Notes under the pieces: generated by a model
What the model was told of the DNA's origin: nothing
What the model saw: only the letters and a program-made list of their open reading frames with translations
Databases searched by the model: none
Origin: Bin87 sp965220095
GTDB taxonomy: Bacteria; Chloroflexota; Dehalococcoidia; Lucifugimonadales; UBA3495
Assembly: GCA_965220095.1 (NCBI GenBank)
Contig: OZ244805.1
Coordinates: 2,480,001-2,544,000 of the forward strand
DNA: 64,000 bases
Reading direction: 5' to 3'
Part shown: in pieces, positions 28,169 through 36,625 of the stretch
How the letters are laid out: each line of letters begins with the position of its first letter
Numbering within the stretch: the stretch's first letter is position 1
Made by a program: the position numbers and the translations under genes

Positions 28169-29139
28169 GAGCCTATCCTAAAAACTGGTGGAAACTTGCA
28201 GGGGCGTTGCGGGAAGGAAAGCGGGGGTTGCGTCTAGACTGGGGCAATGACCAAAGCGAAAGATACCAAGCCGCCACGTCCGAAGCGTGCTGGCCCAGCC
28301 ACCAGGACCAATCCCACCACCGGCGCGTTCCAGATCTCCGACGAGCTCTGGGAGGTGCTGGCGCCCCTGATCCCCGAGCATGTGAACACCCACCGGTTCG
28401 GCGGCGGCCGGCCCCGGGTTCCCGACCGCACCTGCGCCAATGGCATCTTCTACGTGCTGCGCACCGGCTGCCAGTGGAAAGCCCTGGACGCCACGGGCAT
28501 CTGTTCCGGGTCCACCGCCCACCTGCGCTTTCAGGAATGGGTTGCCGCTGGAGTGTTCCTGGAGCTGTGGCGGGTGGGACTGGAACGCTATGACGAACTG
28601 AAGGGGCTGGACTGGAGTTGGCTGAGTATGGACGGCGCCATGACCAAATCGCCCTTGGGCGGGGAAAAAAACCGGCCCCAATCCCACTGACCGCGGCAAA
28701 TGCGGGGTCAAGCGTAGCCTGTTGACCGAAGCCCAGGGCATTCCGGTGGGTCTGGCGGTGGACGGAGCCAACCGTCATGACATGAAGCTGGTGCGGGCCA
28801 CGGTGGACAGCCTGCCCGTGCCGCGACCGGCGCCCAGTCCAGACCAACCCCAGGGTATGTGCCTGGATAAAGGCTACGACTTTGACGAGGTGCGCCGCAC
28901 CCTGGACGAGTTTGGCTTCACCGCTCACATCCGCAGCCGGGGCGAGGAGGCCAAGGCCATCAAAAGAGCAGCTGGATTCAAAGCCCGGCGCTGGGTCGTG
29001 GAACGCTCGCACAGCTGGCTGAACCGCTTCCGGCGCATCCTGGTCCGCTGGGACAAGTCCCCTGAGAACTACATCGCCTTTCTTCATTTCGCCTGCGCCC
29101 TCACCGCCCTCAGAGCTGCTGGGTTATTAGGATAGGCTC
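28169..29139 (+). mobile_element. Complete IS5-family element (IS427-like), 971 bp
   Basis: Inverted ends GAGCCTATCCTAA at the left and TTAGGATAGGCTC at the right, extending imperfectly to ~16 bp, flanked by a TTA duplication (28166-28168 and 29140-29142). It carries a two-frame transposase. Ends, target duplication and size fit the IS427 group of IS5. It is the only insertion sequence in the window with both ends and a target duplication visible. Confidence 0.85.
28247..29135 (+). CDS. IS5-family transposase, two frames
   Basis: ORF A (28247-28690) carries 'DELWEVLAPLIPEH' and 'GGRPRVPDRTCANGIFYVLR', the N-terminal domain, and 'LSMDGAMTKSPLGG', the region of the first catalytic Asp. At an A7 run (about 28675-28681) the frame must move +1 to join ORF B, 'TGPNPTDRGKCGVKRSLLTE', 'GIPVGLAVDGANRHD', 'CLDKGYDFDEV' and 'WVVERSHSWLNRFRR', which supplies the second Asp and the catalytic Glu region. 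Several IS427-type elements use slippage on A-runs to make the full enzyme, so this may be programmed and not a lesion. The rest of the protein looks intact. Confidence 0.75.
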
Positions 29140-29348
29140 TTAGTCGTCCAATGCCCTGAAGTGGCCTGAGAACGCGTTTTGCGGATTCCCGACCAGACCG
29201 TTGGTCGTCCCGAAAACGACCGAAAAAGGCGGCCGCAGCGCCGCAGACCCAAACCCGGTCAGCACCGAAATTCACTCCGCAAACCTGGTCAGGAAAAAAT
29301 AACCTGCCCGGTTAACATGAGAGAAATCCCCCATGCAGAGGTGCTTCC

Positions 29349-29690
29349 ATGCTGACCAGTAAGACCGCACGAGCCATCACCGTAACCATCGCCGCTTGCC
29401 TGGTGGCGACTGCCATGATCACCACAGCATGCACCCCGAAACCGCAACCCAGCCAGAACGACAAGCCTACACCCGAACCAACCTCTCCTCCGACCAACAC
29501 GCCGGAGGTCTCTACATCATCAGTTCCGATGGAACCCGAATCCGGGTGGAACACGAACCAATACCGCTCACACCTTACATCCTCAGAGGCAGTCTCCATC
29601 CACGTTTTGTGGTGTCAAATTCCTACGTTTGGAACGGATAGCGTTGGGCCTTGGCCGTTACCGCAAACGGCCCCAGAATCGGGGCCGTAG
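29349..29690 (+). CDS. Putative lipoprotein, possibly frameshifted
   Basis: GAGGTG lies 5 bases before ATG 29349. The N-terminus has a hydrophobic stretch and a lipobox 'ITTAC' (Cys about residue 28), then a Pro/Thr-rich linker 'PEPTSPPTNTP', as in bacterial lipoproteins. After the linker this frame looks less protein-like than an overlapping one that reads 'GGLYIISSDGTRIRVEHEPI' and stops at 29641. A shift of frame near 29500 would give a better protein. No family identified. Confidence 0.45.
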   Translation: MLTSKTARAITVTIAACLVATAMITTACTPKPQPSQNDKPTPEPTSPPTNTPEVSTSSVPMEPESGWNTNQYRSHLTSSEAVSIHVLWCQIPTFGTDSVGPWPLPQTAPESGP

Positions 29691-29710
29691 TTGGCGCGAC
29701 TGAAGGGTTA

Positions 29711-30109
29711 TCAGAATCCGACAAATCGGATAAGGCCGGTTCTCCAGTCGATGGTTAGCTCGTAATTGCGGAGAACATCGCGACCGACTATCACCTGCCA
29801 GAAATGTTCTTGCTCCCTGAGCGGCAGACCACGAATTGGCGATCTAAGCGATAAGGATAGCAAAGGGATGTAAAAACTGACGTCGAAGGAGGGGTGGCGG
29901 TCTGTGCTGGTCGCGCCGTGAGCCGTGTGCTGGCCCGCTTGGGGAGCACTAAGGTTTGCTGCGAGTTCGATGTCGATGTAGGAGAAACGCGCCCCAGAAT
30001 CCAGTAAGGCTACGGTGGGATGGCTGGCAATGATCACCGGGATATGAGGTCCGTTGTCAAGCAGGAAATCGATTGAAGGCGAGTGATACTCCGTGATGGT
30101 CCGCTGCAT
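29711..30109 (-). CDS. Retropepsin-like aspartic protease
   Basis: About 132 residues from ATG 30109, which lies two bases after the TAG of the upstream gene. 'TVALLDSGARFSYIDIELA' is the single active-site loop (D-S-G-A, a variant of D-T-G-A), and 'QVIVGRDVLRNYELTIDWRT' is the conserved hydrophobic-Gly segment near the C-terminus of retroviral-type proteases. Such bacterial proteins act as dimers. The substrate is unknown. The tight spacing to the upstream small gene implies translational coupling. Confidence 0.7.
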   Translation of the reverse strand: MQRTITEYHSPSIDFLLDNGPHIPVIIASHPTVALLDSGARFSYIDIELAANLSAPQAGQHTAHGATSTDRHPSFDVSFYIPLLSLSLRSPIRGLPLREQEHFWQVIVGRDVLRNYELTIDWRTGLIRFVGF

Positions 30110-30110
30110 T

Positions 30111-30359
30111 CTAGTCGCTGTAGGACAGGATAATGGGGGGCTCGGCACCGACTTTCTGGATCAAGCAGTCCAAGAGGTTGAGGCCTTGGCCACGGGCCCC
30201 GGTTCGCGCTTCGTCGTAAGTTTCGTAGTGACCGACGACCTTGGAATCAAAAATAACAACCCATTGGCCAAGGTAAGCGGCTTTCAGGGCCTGGCGCATT
30301 TTGTGGTAAGCGACGAGCTGGATAAGTTCGGGTGGTTGAGCCTCTTGTGTCGTGGTCAT
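30111..30359 (-). CDS. Small DUF5678-like protein
   Basis: ATG 30359 has GGAGAG 8 bases upstream. The ~82-residue product has 'YLGQWVVIFDSKVVGHYETY' followed by 'EARTGARGQGLN' and a terminal strand 'IQKVGAEPPIILSYSD'. This matches the short 'G.WVA..DG.VV..G' proteins of the DUF5678 type that are often found just upstream of retropepsin-like genes. Function unknown. It forms a two-gene operon with the protease. Confidence 0.6.
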   Translation of the reverse strand: MTTTQEAQPPELIQLVAYHKMRQALKAAYLGQWVVIFDSKVVGHYETYDEARTGARGQGLNLLDCLIQKVGAEPPIILSYSD

Positions 30360-30574
30360 AAGGCTTCTCTCCATTTGGGTGTGAACCACGTAAGGCGGCT
30401 ACGCGGTCTCGCAGCTTATGTGCTTATGCTAATTGTGTGCCAAAGGTGCAACGAATGCAAACTGGTCCGTTTATATAGGAAATTTCTACTCGATAACGAC
30501 GGCAGTAGGTAGTCGAATCCGTTGGGTTGGATACGAAATCCGCCACCATGGATACCGTCGACTAGCAGCCGTCT

Positions 30575-30759
30575 GAGGATTTTGGTCTGGGCGAGCAGGT
30601 CGTGACCACCAAGACCTTGCGACTACGCTTCTTCTCCCTCGCCGGACGCCTCACCCGCGCGGCGCGGTGCCTCACCTTACATCTGCCCCAGCGCTGGCCC
30701 TGGGAAACCCAGTTCAGTCGCGCCCTCACCCGATTGCGAGCCATTCCCTTTCCAGCCTG
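30575..30759 (+). pseudogene. IS1380-family transposase, C-terminal remnant
   Basis: The plus strand reads 'TTKTLRLRFFSLAGRLTRAA', 'RCLTLHLPQRWPWETQFSRA' and 'LTRLRAIPFPA' then TGA. This is the standard end of IS1380 transposases ('RRVTLRLP..WPW...F..AL.RLRA'). No upstream part remains. The complementary N-terminal remnant is at 12999-13265 on the other strand. Confidence 0.65.
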
Positions 30760-31410
30760 ACGGCGCCGTCGGTGCCCAACCCTACGACCGGACAACCCAA
30801 GGGCTGTCCCACAGAGTCGTGCCAGTCCAGCCCGCGAGTGCCGCTTCCGGCATGCCGCCTGGCCGTTTTTGCCTGCCGCCGCCATTGCGGGCCGCCACAT
30901 TGCCACTGACGTGGCCACCGCCCACTACCTTCAACCCCATCTATCGGGACCGGGCCTGGCCCGTTCGCCTTCCCCTACCCATCACCCCTCGTGTCAACGC
31001 CAGCGCCGTATCCCTTCGGTGGATTCGGGGTAAGGGGCTGCATTTCTGCCGTAGACAGCTCCTGGGTGTGTTCGAGGGCCCTTGAGAGTGTCACCTGCCC
31101 TTTCGTCGCTTGAGGGCGTCCTATTGGCCTTTTGAACGCAGGCAGTGGCGGCCGGTGTCTCCGTTGGTCCGCGACGTGTCAAGGGCCGTACACCGTCAGG
31201 TGGTTGATGAGTAGCACGGCGGCTGCACCCTATGGCGTGTTTCCCTTCATGGGGTAGCTGAAGTCGGCATCTGGTCGGCTGATGGAGAACCGTGCTGGCA
31301 GTTCTGCTGATCTGTTCGGCGTGGTGTTATGGCCCGTCGGATGTGGTGCCGAGCAGACGACTGCGTGTCTCGGTGAAGTTTGACTAGCCGGTTAGAGTGC
31401 CTTCGGACGC
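30760..31410. other. No gene seen; short repeat piece
   Basis: No convincing gene in about 650 bases. At 31180-31225 'GGGCCGTACACCGTCAGG' and 'TGATGAGTAGCACGGC' match the start of repeat D1 (2305-2350). Confidence 0.45.
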
Positions 31411-31797
31411 TTACCCGGCGGCGAGCGTTTCTGCATCGGCAATGTAATCGGCGGTTTCCCTGATGCGGCGCTCGGTGTGCTGGTTGCATGCGCCAGTGTA
31501 GAAACAAGCGCCGTGCAGTTGGCTGAGGCGGCTGTAGTAGCGGCCCTGTAGCGATGCAGCGGTTGGGTCTGAAGAGACCAGGTCGTCGAGGCCGTCGCTG
31601 GTGAAACCAGTAGGTCCAGGCTGCTCGCCGGTGCGGGCCAGCAGCAGGGCGTCAGTGGCGCGTTTGGTAGCACACCAGGCCTTTTCTGCGGCGTCGCGGA
31701 TGTCGCCCTGTTCGAGACGTTCGACCGCTTGGGAGTGCATCCGGCGGGCGTCGGCGAAGAGCTCGTCGATTTGTTCTTGGATGGAAGTGGTGGTCAC
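31411..31797 (-). CDS. HEPN-like/PaREP1-like helical protein
   Basis: GTG 31797 is chosen because AGGAG lies 8 bases upstream; the longer frame has poor N-terminal sequence. The 128 residues are nearly all helix: 'ELFADARRMHSQAVERLEQG', 'DIRDAAEKAWCATKRATDAL', 'RYYSRLSQLHGACFYTG' and 'ERRIRETADYIADAETLA'. The 'RDAAEKAWCATKRA' helix fits HEPN-superfamily/PaREP1 small proteins. No clear RxxxxH nuclease motif is seen. It is divergent from the restriction enzyme at 32070, with the shared 270 bases as a possible bidirectional promoter. It may be an accessory regulator; this is inference. Confidence 0.55.
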   Translation of the reverse strand: MTTTSIQEQIDELFADARRMHSQAVERLEQGDIRDAAEKAWCATKRATDALLLARTGEQPGPTGFTSDGLDDLVSSDPTAASLQGRYYSRLSQLHGACFYTGACNQHTERRIRETADYIADAETLAAG

Positions 31798-32069
31798 CTT
31801 GGGACTCCTGCGTCTGTCAGAGCGTATGTTACCACCTCGCGTTTGGCGGCGTGGTGAAGGGATTGCTGGGCCAGCTGCGTTGGTGTTCTGGTGTGGGGTG
31901 TCGGGCAGCGGCTGGCCGGCGTTCGCCGGCGCAACAGGACAACCGTCAGGGTTACCCATTGCGCGAGCGTTTTTGTACCCCAAGGTCTTGGTTGTTAGAA
32001 TGATCATCCAATGACACCCGGTAAGTTCTTCCGGCACTGTTCGTACAACCTCTATTCCGATTGGTTCAT

Positions 32070-35000
32070 ATGCCTGCTTACCCCTACATCGACCGCTACT
32101 ACGAAGAACTCTCCGAACTCATCGCGTTTGGCGGGTTGGCCAACGAGGAAAACATCCGCTCGGCGTTCCAGAACTGTCTGGCGGCGTACTGCGCTGAGCA
32201 CTCTGAGCGGTTTGTGCTCGTACCTGAGTTGCGGTCGGATCGTAGCAACAAGCCTGATGGAACCATCCGGGACTCCCTGCGCATGACGCGCGGCTTGTGG
32301 GAAGCCAAGGACACCTACGATGATCTGGACCGCGAGATACGAAACAAATTAAGCCAGGGCTATTCCAGCGACAACATCCTTTTCGAAGACTCGCGCACCG
32401 CCGTACTCGTCCAGGACCATCAGGAGGCGATGCGGACGGACATGGCCGATCCGGCCGCGCTACACGAGCTGATTCGAAAGTTTCTGGGCTATGAATTGCC
32501 GGAGATCAGGGAGTTTCGGGAGGCGAGGCACCAGTTCCAGACCGACCTGCCCGCCGTGCTGGAGAGACTCCGTGAAACTGTTGTCGAAGCCGAGGCTGGC
32601 AACTCAGGGTACCAGGAGGCAGCAAGGGTCTTCCTCGAACTGTGCCACCAGTCCATCAGCCCGGACGTCACGAACGACAACGTCAGGGAGATGCTGATCC
32701 AGCACATCCTGACGAAGGACATCTTCCTGCGGGTTTTCGCCGAGGACCAGTTCCACCGCGAAAACAACGTCGCTCGCCAGCTTGACGTCCTCGAAGGCAC
32801 GTTCTTCACCGGCAACGTGCGCCGGCAGGCTGTCGACCGCTTGCGGGCCTACTACGGGGCCATTGGCCGCGCTGCTGATGAGATCGCCGAGTACGGCGAG
32901 AAGCAGCAGTTCCTGAAAGCCATATATGAAGATTTCTACCAGGCTTATAACCCTGGGGCCGCCGACCGCTTGGGGGTGGTGTACACGCCCAATGAAGTGG
33001 TGGACTTCATCATCCGGGGCACCGACTGGTTGCTCCAAAAACACTTCGGCAAGACGCTGGGTGACCAGAAAGTGAACATCCTCGATCCCGCGACGGGAAC
33101 CGGCACGTTCATCACTAACCTGATGAACCACCTTCCAGCCGACCAACTGGAGTACAAGTACCAGAACGAGATCCACGCCAACGAGGTGGAAATTCTCCCT
33201 TACTACATAGCTAACTTGAACATCGAGTATACGTTCAAGGAGCTGACGGGCCGCTACGAGGAGTTCCCGAACCTGTGCTTCGTCGACACGCTGGACAACA
33301 TGGATTGGAAGGGGGCCAGCGGCGCGGCCGTCCAGCGGCAGACCATGTTGAACCTGGGCGCCGTATCCGAAGAGAACTGGATTCGCGTCCAGGAGCAGAA
33401 TGAAAAGCCCATCAGCGTGATCATTGGCAATCCGCCCTACAACGCGAACCAGCGGAACGAAAACGACAATAACAGGAACCGAGCTTACCGTGAGATTGAC
33501 CGTCGCATCCGTGAAACGTACATCAAAGAGAGTACGGCGCAAAAGACGAAGCAGTACGACATGTACAAGCGGTTCATCCGCTGGGCGTCGGATCGGCTGG
33601 AGGACGATGGCATCATCGGTTTCGTAAGCAACAGTGCTTTTCTGGACGCTCGGCAGGACGATGGGTTCCGCAAGGTCGTGGCTGAGGAGTTCAATGAACT
33701 ATGGGCTGTTGACCTGAAAGGCAACGCTCGTACCAGCGGTGAAAGGCGTCGTCAGGAAGGTGGCAACGTCTTTGACGATAAGATCCGTGTGGGCGTGGCG
33801 ATTTACTTCTTGGTGCGACGGAAAGGCGTCGACGGGTTCAAGGTGTACTACAACGCGGTCCGCGACTACGCGAAAGCCTTCGACAAGGTCGCCTACGTTG
33901 CGGGTAAGGCCATTGACACTGTGGAGTTCGTCGAAATTGCTCCTGATGAAAAGGCCAATTGGCTGGACCAGTCGGACAGCGGTTTTGACCAACTGATACC
34001 GTTGGCGGACCGAGAAACGAAGTTGGCAAAATCGGTCAACGATGAGCAGGCGGTTTTCGGGCTAAATTCCCTTGGCATCGCGACCAATCGCGACGAATGG
34101 GCTTACGATTTCGACTTCGACGTCCTGACGAACAAAGTGCTGTTTTTCTCAAAGGTCTACCGTGATGAGATGCAACGGTTCAATCAGGAAAGGCCAGACC
34201 CTGGTGCCTTAGGTGACTGGGTAGACAGGTCTATAAAGTGGACAGCCGAACTGGAAAGCCATCTCATGAAGGGTGATCAGGTGCATTTCGCGACGACGAA
34301 CATCACCCGAGCCATGTACCGCCCATTTGTCGCGAAGCACTGCTACTATGCACCGATCATCACCCATCGCCGGTATCAAATGCCGCAGATTTTTCCTCAC
34401 CAGCAGATTGACGCTAACCCCACGATCAATTTCGCTGCCCGCCATCGCTCTTTCTTCGCGTTGGCGTCTGACAAATTGATGGACTTGCATTTCGTCGGCG
34501 ACAACCAGTGCCTTCCCCTCTACCGCTACACATCGGACGGGATACGGGTCAGCAACATCACCGGATGGGGGCTTCGTCAGTTCCATGAGCGCTACGGCGA
34601 CGACGGAATTGAAGCCGAGGACGTGTTCGCCTATGTGTACGCGATGCTGCATGACCCGGCTTACCGCCAGCGGTACGAGGTTGACCTGCGGCGGGAGTTC
34701 CCGAGGGTGTACTTCCAGGAAGATGTCGCCTGGTGGGCGCAGCAGGGTCAGGAACTGCTTGACCTACATATCGGGTTTGAGACGGCGGAGCCGTGGCCGC
34801 TGGAGCGACAGGATAAATCTGGTGTGGAACCCAAACGGGTCCTCCTGCGCGCCGACAAGGATCGTGGTGTCATCGCGCTGGACGAGCAGACGACATTGGC
34901 CGGCGTTCCGGCCGAGGCGTGGGAATACCGGCTGGGCAGCCGCTCAGCACTGGAATGGGTGCTGGACCAGTACAAAGAGCGCAAGCCCAAGGATCCTACG

Positions 35001-35144
35001 GTCCGGGAGCGGTTCAACACTTACCGGTTCGCAGATCACAAGGAGTTCGTCATTGACCTGCTGGGCCGAGTCTGTGCCGTGAGCGCATTTACTGTAGGCG
35101 TCGTGGGCGAATTGAGTCGCAGGTCAACAATTGAGCCCAATTAG
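32070..35144 (+). CDS. Type ISP/IIG-like restriction-modification enzyme
   Basis: About 1024 residues. The N-terminus has a PD-(D/E)XK nuclease domain ('KPDGTIRD' then 'GLWEAKD'). A helical connector leads to an N6-adenine methyltransferase with motif I 'ILDPATGTGTF' (about 340-350) and catalytic 'NPPY' (457-460). The C-terminal half is a long specificity region ending 'RFNTYRFADHKEFVIDLLGR', a common close of the Type ISP-related family. No helicase motifs are present, which favours the single-chain IIG style over classic Type ISP. ATG 32070 is preferred to an upstream TTG; neither has a good ribosome binding site. Intact here. It should methylate and cut one target sequence and protect against foreign DNA. 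Confidence 0.85.
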   Translation: MPAYPYIDRYYEELSELIAFGGLANEENIRSAFQNCLAAYCAEHSERFVLVPELRSDRSNKPDGTIRDSLRMTRGLWEAKDTYDDLDREIRNKLSQGYSSDNILFEDSRTAVLVQDHQEAMRTDMADPAALHELIRKFLGYELPEIREFREARHQFQTDLPAVLERLRETVVEAEAGNSGYQEAARVFLELCHQSISPDVTNDNVREMLIQHILTKDIFLRVFAEDQFHRENNVARQLDVLEGTFFTGNVRRQAVDRLRAYYGAIGRAADEIAEYGEKQQFLKAIYEDFYQAYNPGAADRLGVVYTPNEVVDFIIRGTDWLLQKHFGKTLGDQKVNILDPATGTGTFITNLMNHLPADQLEYKYQNEIHANEVEILPYYIANLNIEYTFKELTGRYEEFPNLCFVDTLDNMDWKGASGAAVQRQTMLNLGAVSEENWIRVQEQNEKPISVIIGNPPYNANQRNENDNNRNRAYREIDRRIRETYIKESTAQKTKQYDMYKRFIRWASDRLEDDGIIGFVSNSAFLDARQDDGFRKVVAEEFNELWAVDLKGNARTSGERRRQEGGNVFDDKIRVGVAIYFLVRRKGVDGFKVYYNAVRDYAKAFDKVAYVAGKAIDTVEFVEIAPDEKANWLDQSDSGFDQLIPLADRETKLAKSVNDEQAVFGLNSLGIATNRDEWAYDFDFDVLTNKVLFFSKVYRDEMQRFNQERPDPGALGDWVDRSIKWTAELESHLMKGDQVHFATTNITRAMYRPFVAKHCYYAPIITHRRYQMPQIFPHQQIDANPTINFAARHRSFFALASDKLMDLHFVGDNQCLPLYRYTSDGIRVSNITGWGLRQFHERYGDDGIEAEDVFAYVYAMLHDPAYRQRYEVDLRREFPRVYFQEDVAWWAQQGQELLDLHIGFETAEPWPLERQDKSGVEPKRVLLRADKDRGVIALDEQTTLAGVPAEAWEYRLGSRSALEWVLDQYKERKPKDPTVRERFNTYRFADHKEFVIDLLGRVCAVSAFTVGVVGELSRRSTIEPN

Positions 35145-35186
35145 GCCCAAGACAGTTTTCGACCGGTAGCGTTAGGTCCCATCGTG

Positions 35187-36005
35187 ATGAACTTGTTCAC
35201 AGAAAAGAAGTGGCGCGAGCGTCGCCAAGTCAAACTCGCTTTGAAGGAGTTGGGCTTGGGGCACTGCGCCGAGGGTTTGCGATCAGCGGAAAGCCCTGAT
35301 TTCATCGTGCCGTTTGAAGGCCGGCAAATTGGAATTGAGTTGGTGGAATTCTTCTACCCCACTGGCGATGGCGGCGACCCGGAGGCGAGTGTGCCTCCTT
35401 GGTTCCAGAACCTTCGTCACATGGCCGTGGATAAAGCACGCGGGAAGTTCCGCAACAGCGGTGGTCCTCCCCTGAACGTCACCGTAATGTTCAATGACCA
35501 TCCTTACTTCCAGGGTCCCAAGAACACGCCGGACACGGACGACTTCGCCGAGCGGTTTCAGCGCGTGGTGATGAACAATGGGTGGCCTGATAGTCCACTT
35601 ACCCATTGGCCGTTTTACTTTCATCTGGACATCCCAGAAGTTGCATTGTATGTGGTGTCGCCGTCGTGCAGCGACGCTGACGAACTTTGGGCCTGCGGCG
35701 GGGCAGCAGACGGGGTATTCGTCGAACCGGAGCACGTCCAAGCTGTCTTGGGCAAAAAAGCTGAAAAGTACGAGTGTTATGCAGAGAAGTGCGATGCCGT
35801 TTGGCTGCTGATTGTGAATGGCGGCGCCATCCGCACCGTTCCCTGCGAGTTGGGCGCTGATGCTCGCGATGCTTCATACTGGTTCCCGTTTGAGCGCGCT
35901 TTTTGGTTTGACCGATTTCCGGCCAGGGCCCCAGTTGCTTTGACGCGCCGTGTTCGAATTAGGTGTGCGCCTCAGGCGGCAGGGCATTTCGCATGGACGG
36001 CTTGA
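35187..36005 (+). CDS. PD-(D/E)XK-like nuclease candidate
   Basis: About 272 residues, starting 42 bases after the restriction enzyme in the same direction. 'SPDFIVPFEGRQIGIELVEF' near residue 35 has the D-x(n)-E-x-(V/K) spacing of a PD-(D/E)XK core, although the usual Lys is Val here, so activity is doubtful. The rest has mixed alpha/beta sequence with 'YWFPFERAFWFDRFPA' at the end. It may be an accessory nuclease of the same locus. The final ~20 residues overlap the following methyltransferase fragment in another frame and may be altered by the junction. Confidence 0.5.
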   Translation: MNLFTEKKWRERRQVKLALKELGLGHCAEGLRSAESPDFIVPFEGRQIGIELVEFFYPTGDGGDPEASVPPWFQNLRHMAVDKARGKFRNSGGPPLNVTVMFNDHPYFQGPKNTPDTDDFAERFQRVVMNNGWPDSPLTHWPFYFHLDIPEVALYVVSPSCSDADELWACGGAADGVFVEPEHVQAVLGKKAEKYECYAEKCDAVWLLIVNGGAIRTVPCELGADARDASYWFPFERAFWFDRFPARAPVALTRRVRIRCAPQAAGHFAWTA

Positions 36006-36607
36006 AACGTTACTTGGACGAGACCGAAGGTAAACCGTGGCACAACGTGTGGACGGATGTCCCCAGGATTGGCAACACGTCATCCGAACGCATCGGTTAC
36101 CCCACGCAGAAACTGCAGGCGCTACTTGAGCGCATCATCAAGGCCTCGTCCAACGAAGGCGACGTCGTGCTGGACCCCTTCTGCGGTGGCGTCACCGCCT
36201 GCATGGCTGCCGAGAACTTGGGCCGGCACTGGGTCGGCATAGACATTTCTCCCAAGGTAGTCGAGCTGGTCAACATGCCCCTACAGCAGTCCATGGGCGA
36301 CCTGTTTCATAACAGGCTGGTGACACCCCGCCTCGACATCCCTATCCGCGCCGACATCGACGCTCTGGTGCCGTACCGGCAGAACAAGCACGCCCTGTTC
36401 GGCCATCAGGAGGGACGGTGCAACGGATGTCGCACCGAGTTCCCGTTCTGTGTCGTCGAGGTGGGCCACGTGATCCCACAGTGCCCTGTCGGCCAGGACA
36501 ACATCGAGAACATGCAACCGCTGTGCGCCCACTGCGACCGGGTCAAGGGCGACCGACCGCAGGAGCACATGGTGTCCAGGTTGCGGGAATTGAGTATTGC
36601 GGCATGA
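35993..36607 (+). pseudogene. DNA methyltransferase C-terminus fused to HNH domain
   Basis: The frame reads 'MDGLKRYLDETEGKPWHNVW', 'GYPTQKLQALLERIIKASS' and 'DVVLDPFCGGVTACMAAENL', the end of a beta-class (N4/N6) methyltransferase including motif I 'LDPFCGG'. The catalytic (D/S)PPY part, which comes first in this class, is missing. A linker 'DIPIRADIDALVPYRQNKHA' leads to an HNH zinc domain (CNGC, 'VGHVIP', 'NIENMQPLCAHC'). A nearly identical HNH block stands alone at 229-603. The loss of the first half makes methylation unlikely; the HNH part could still fold. Confidence 0.7.
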
Positions 36608-36625
36608 CACCAAGGTAGTGTGACG

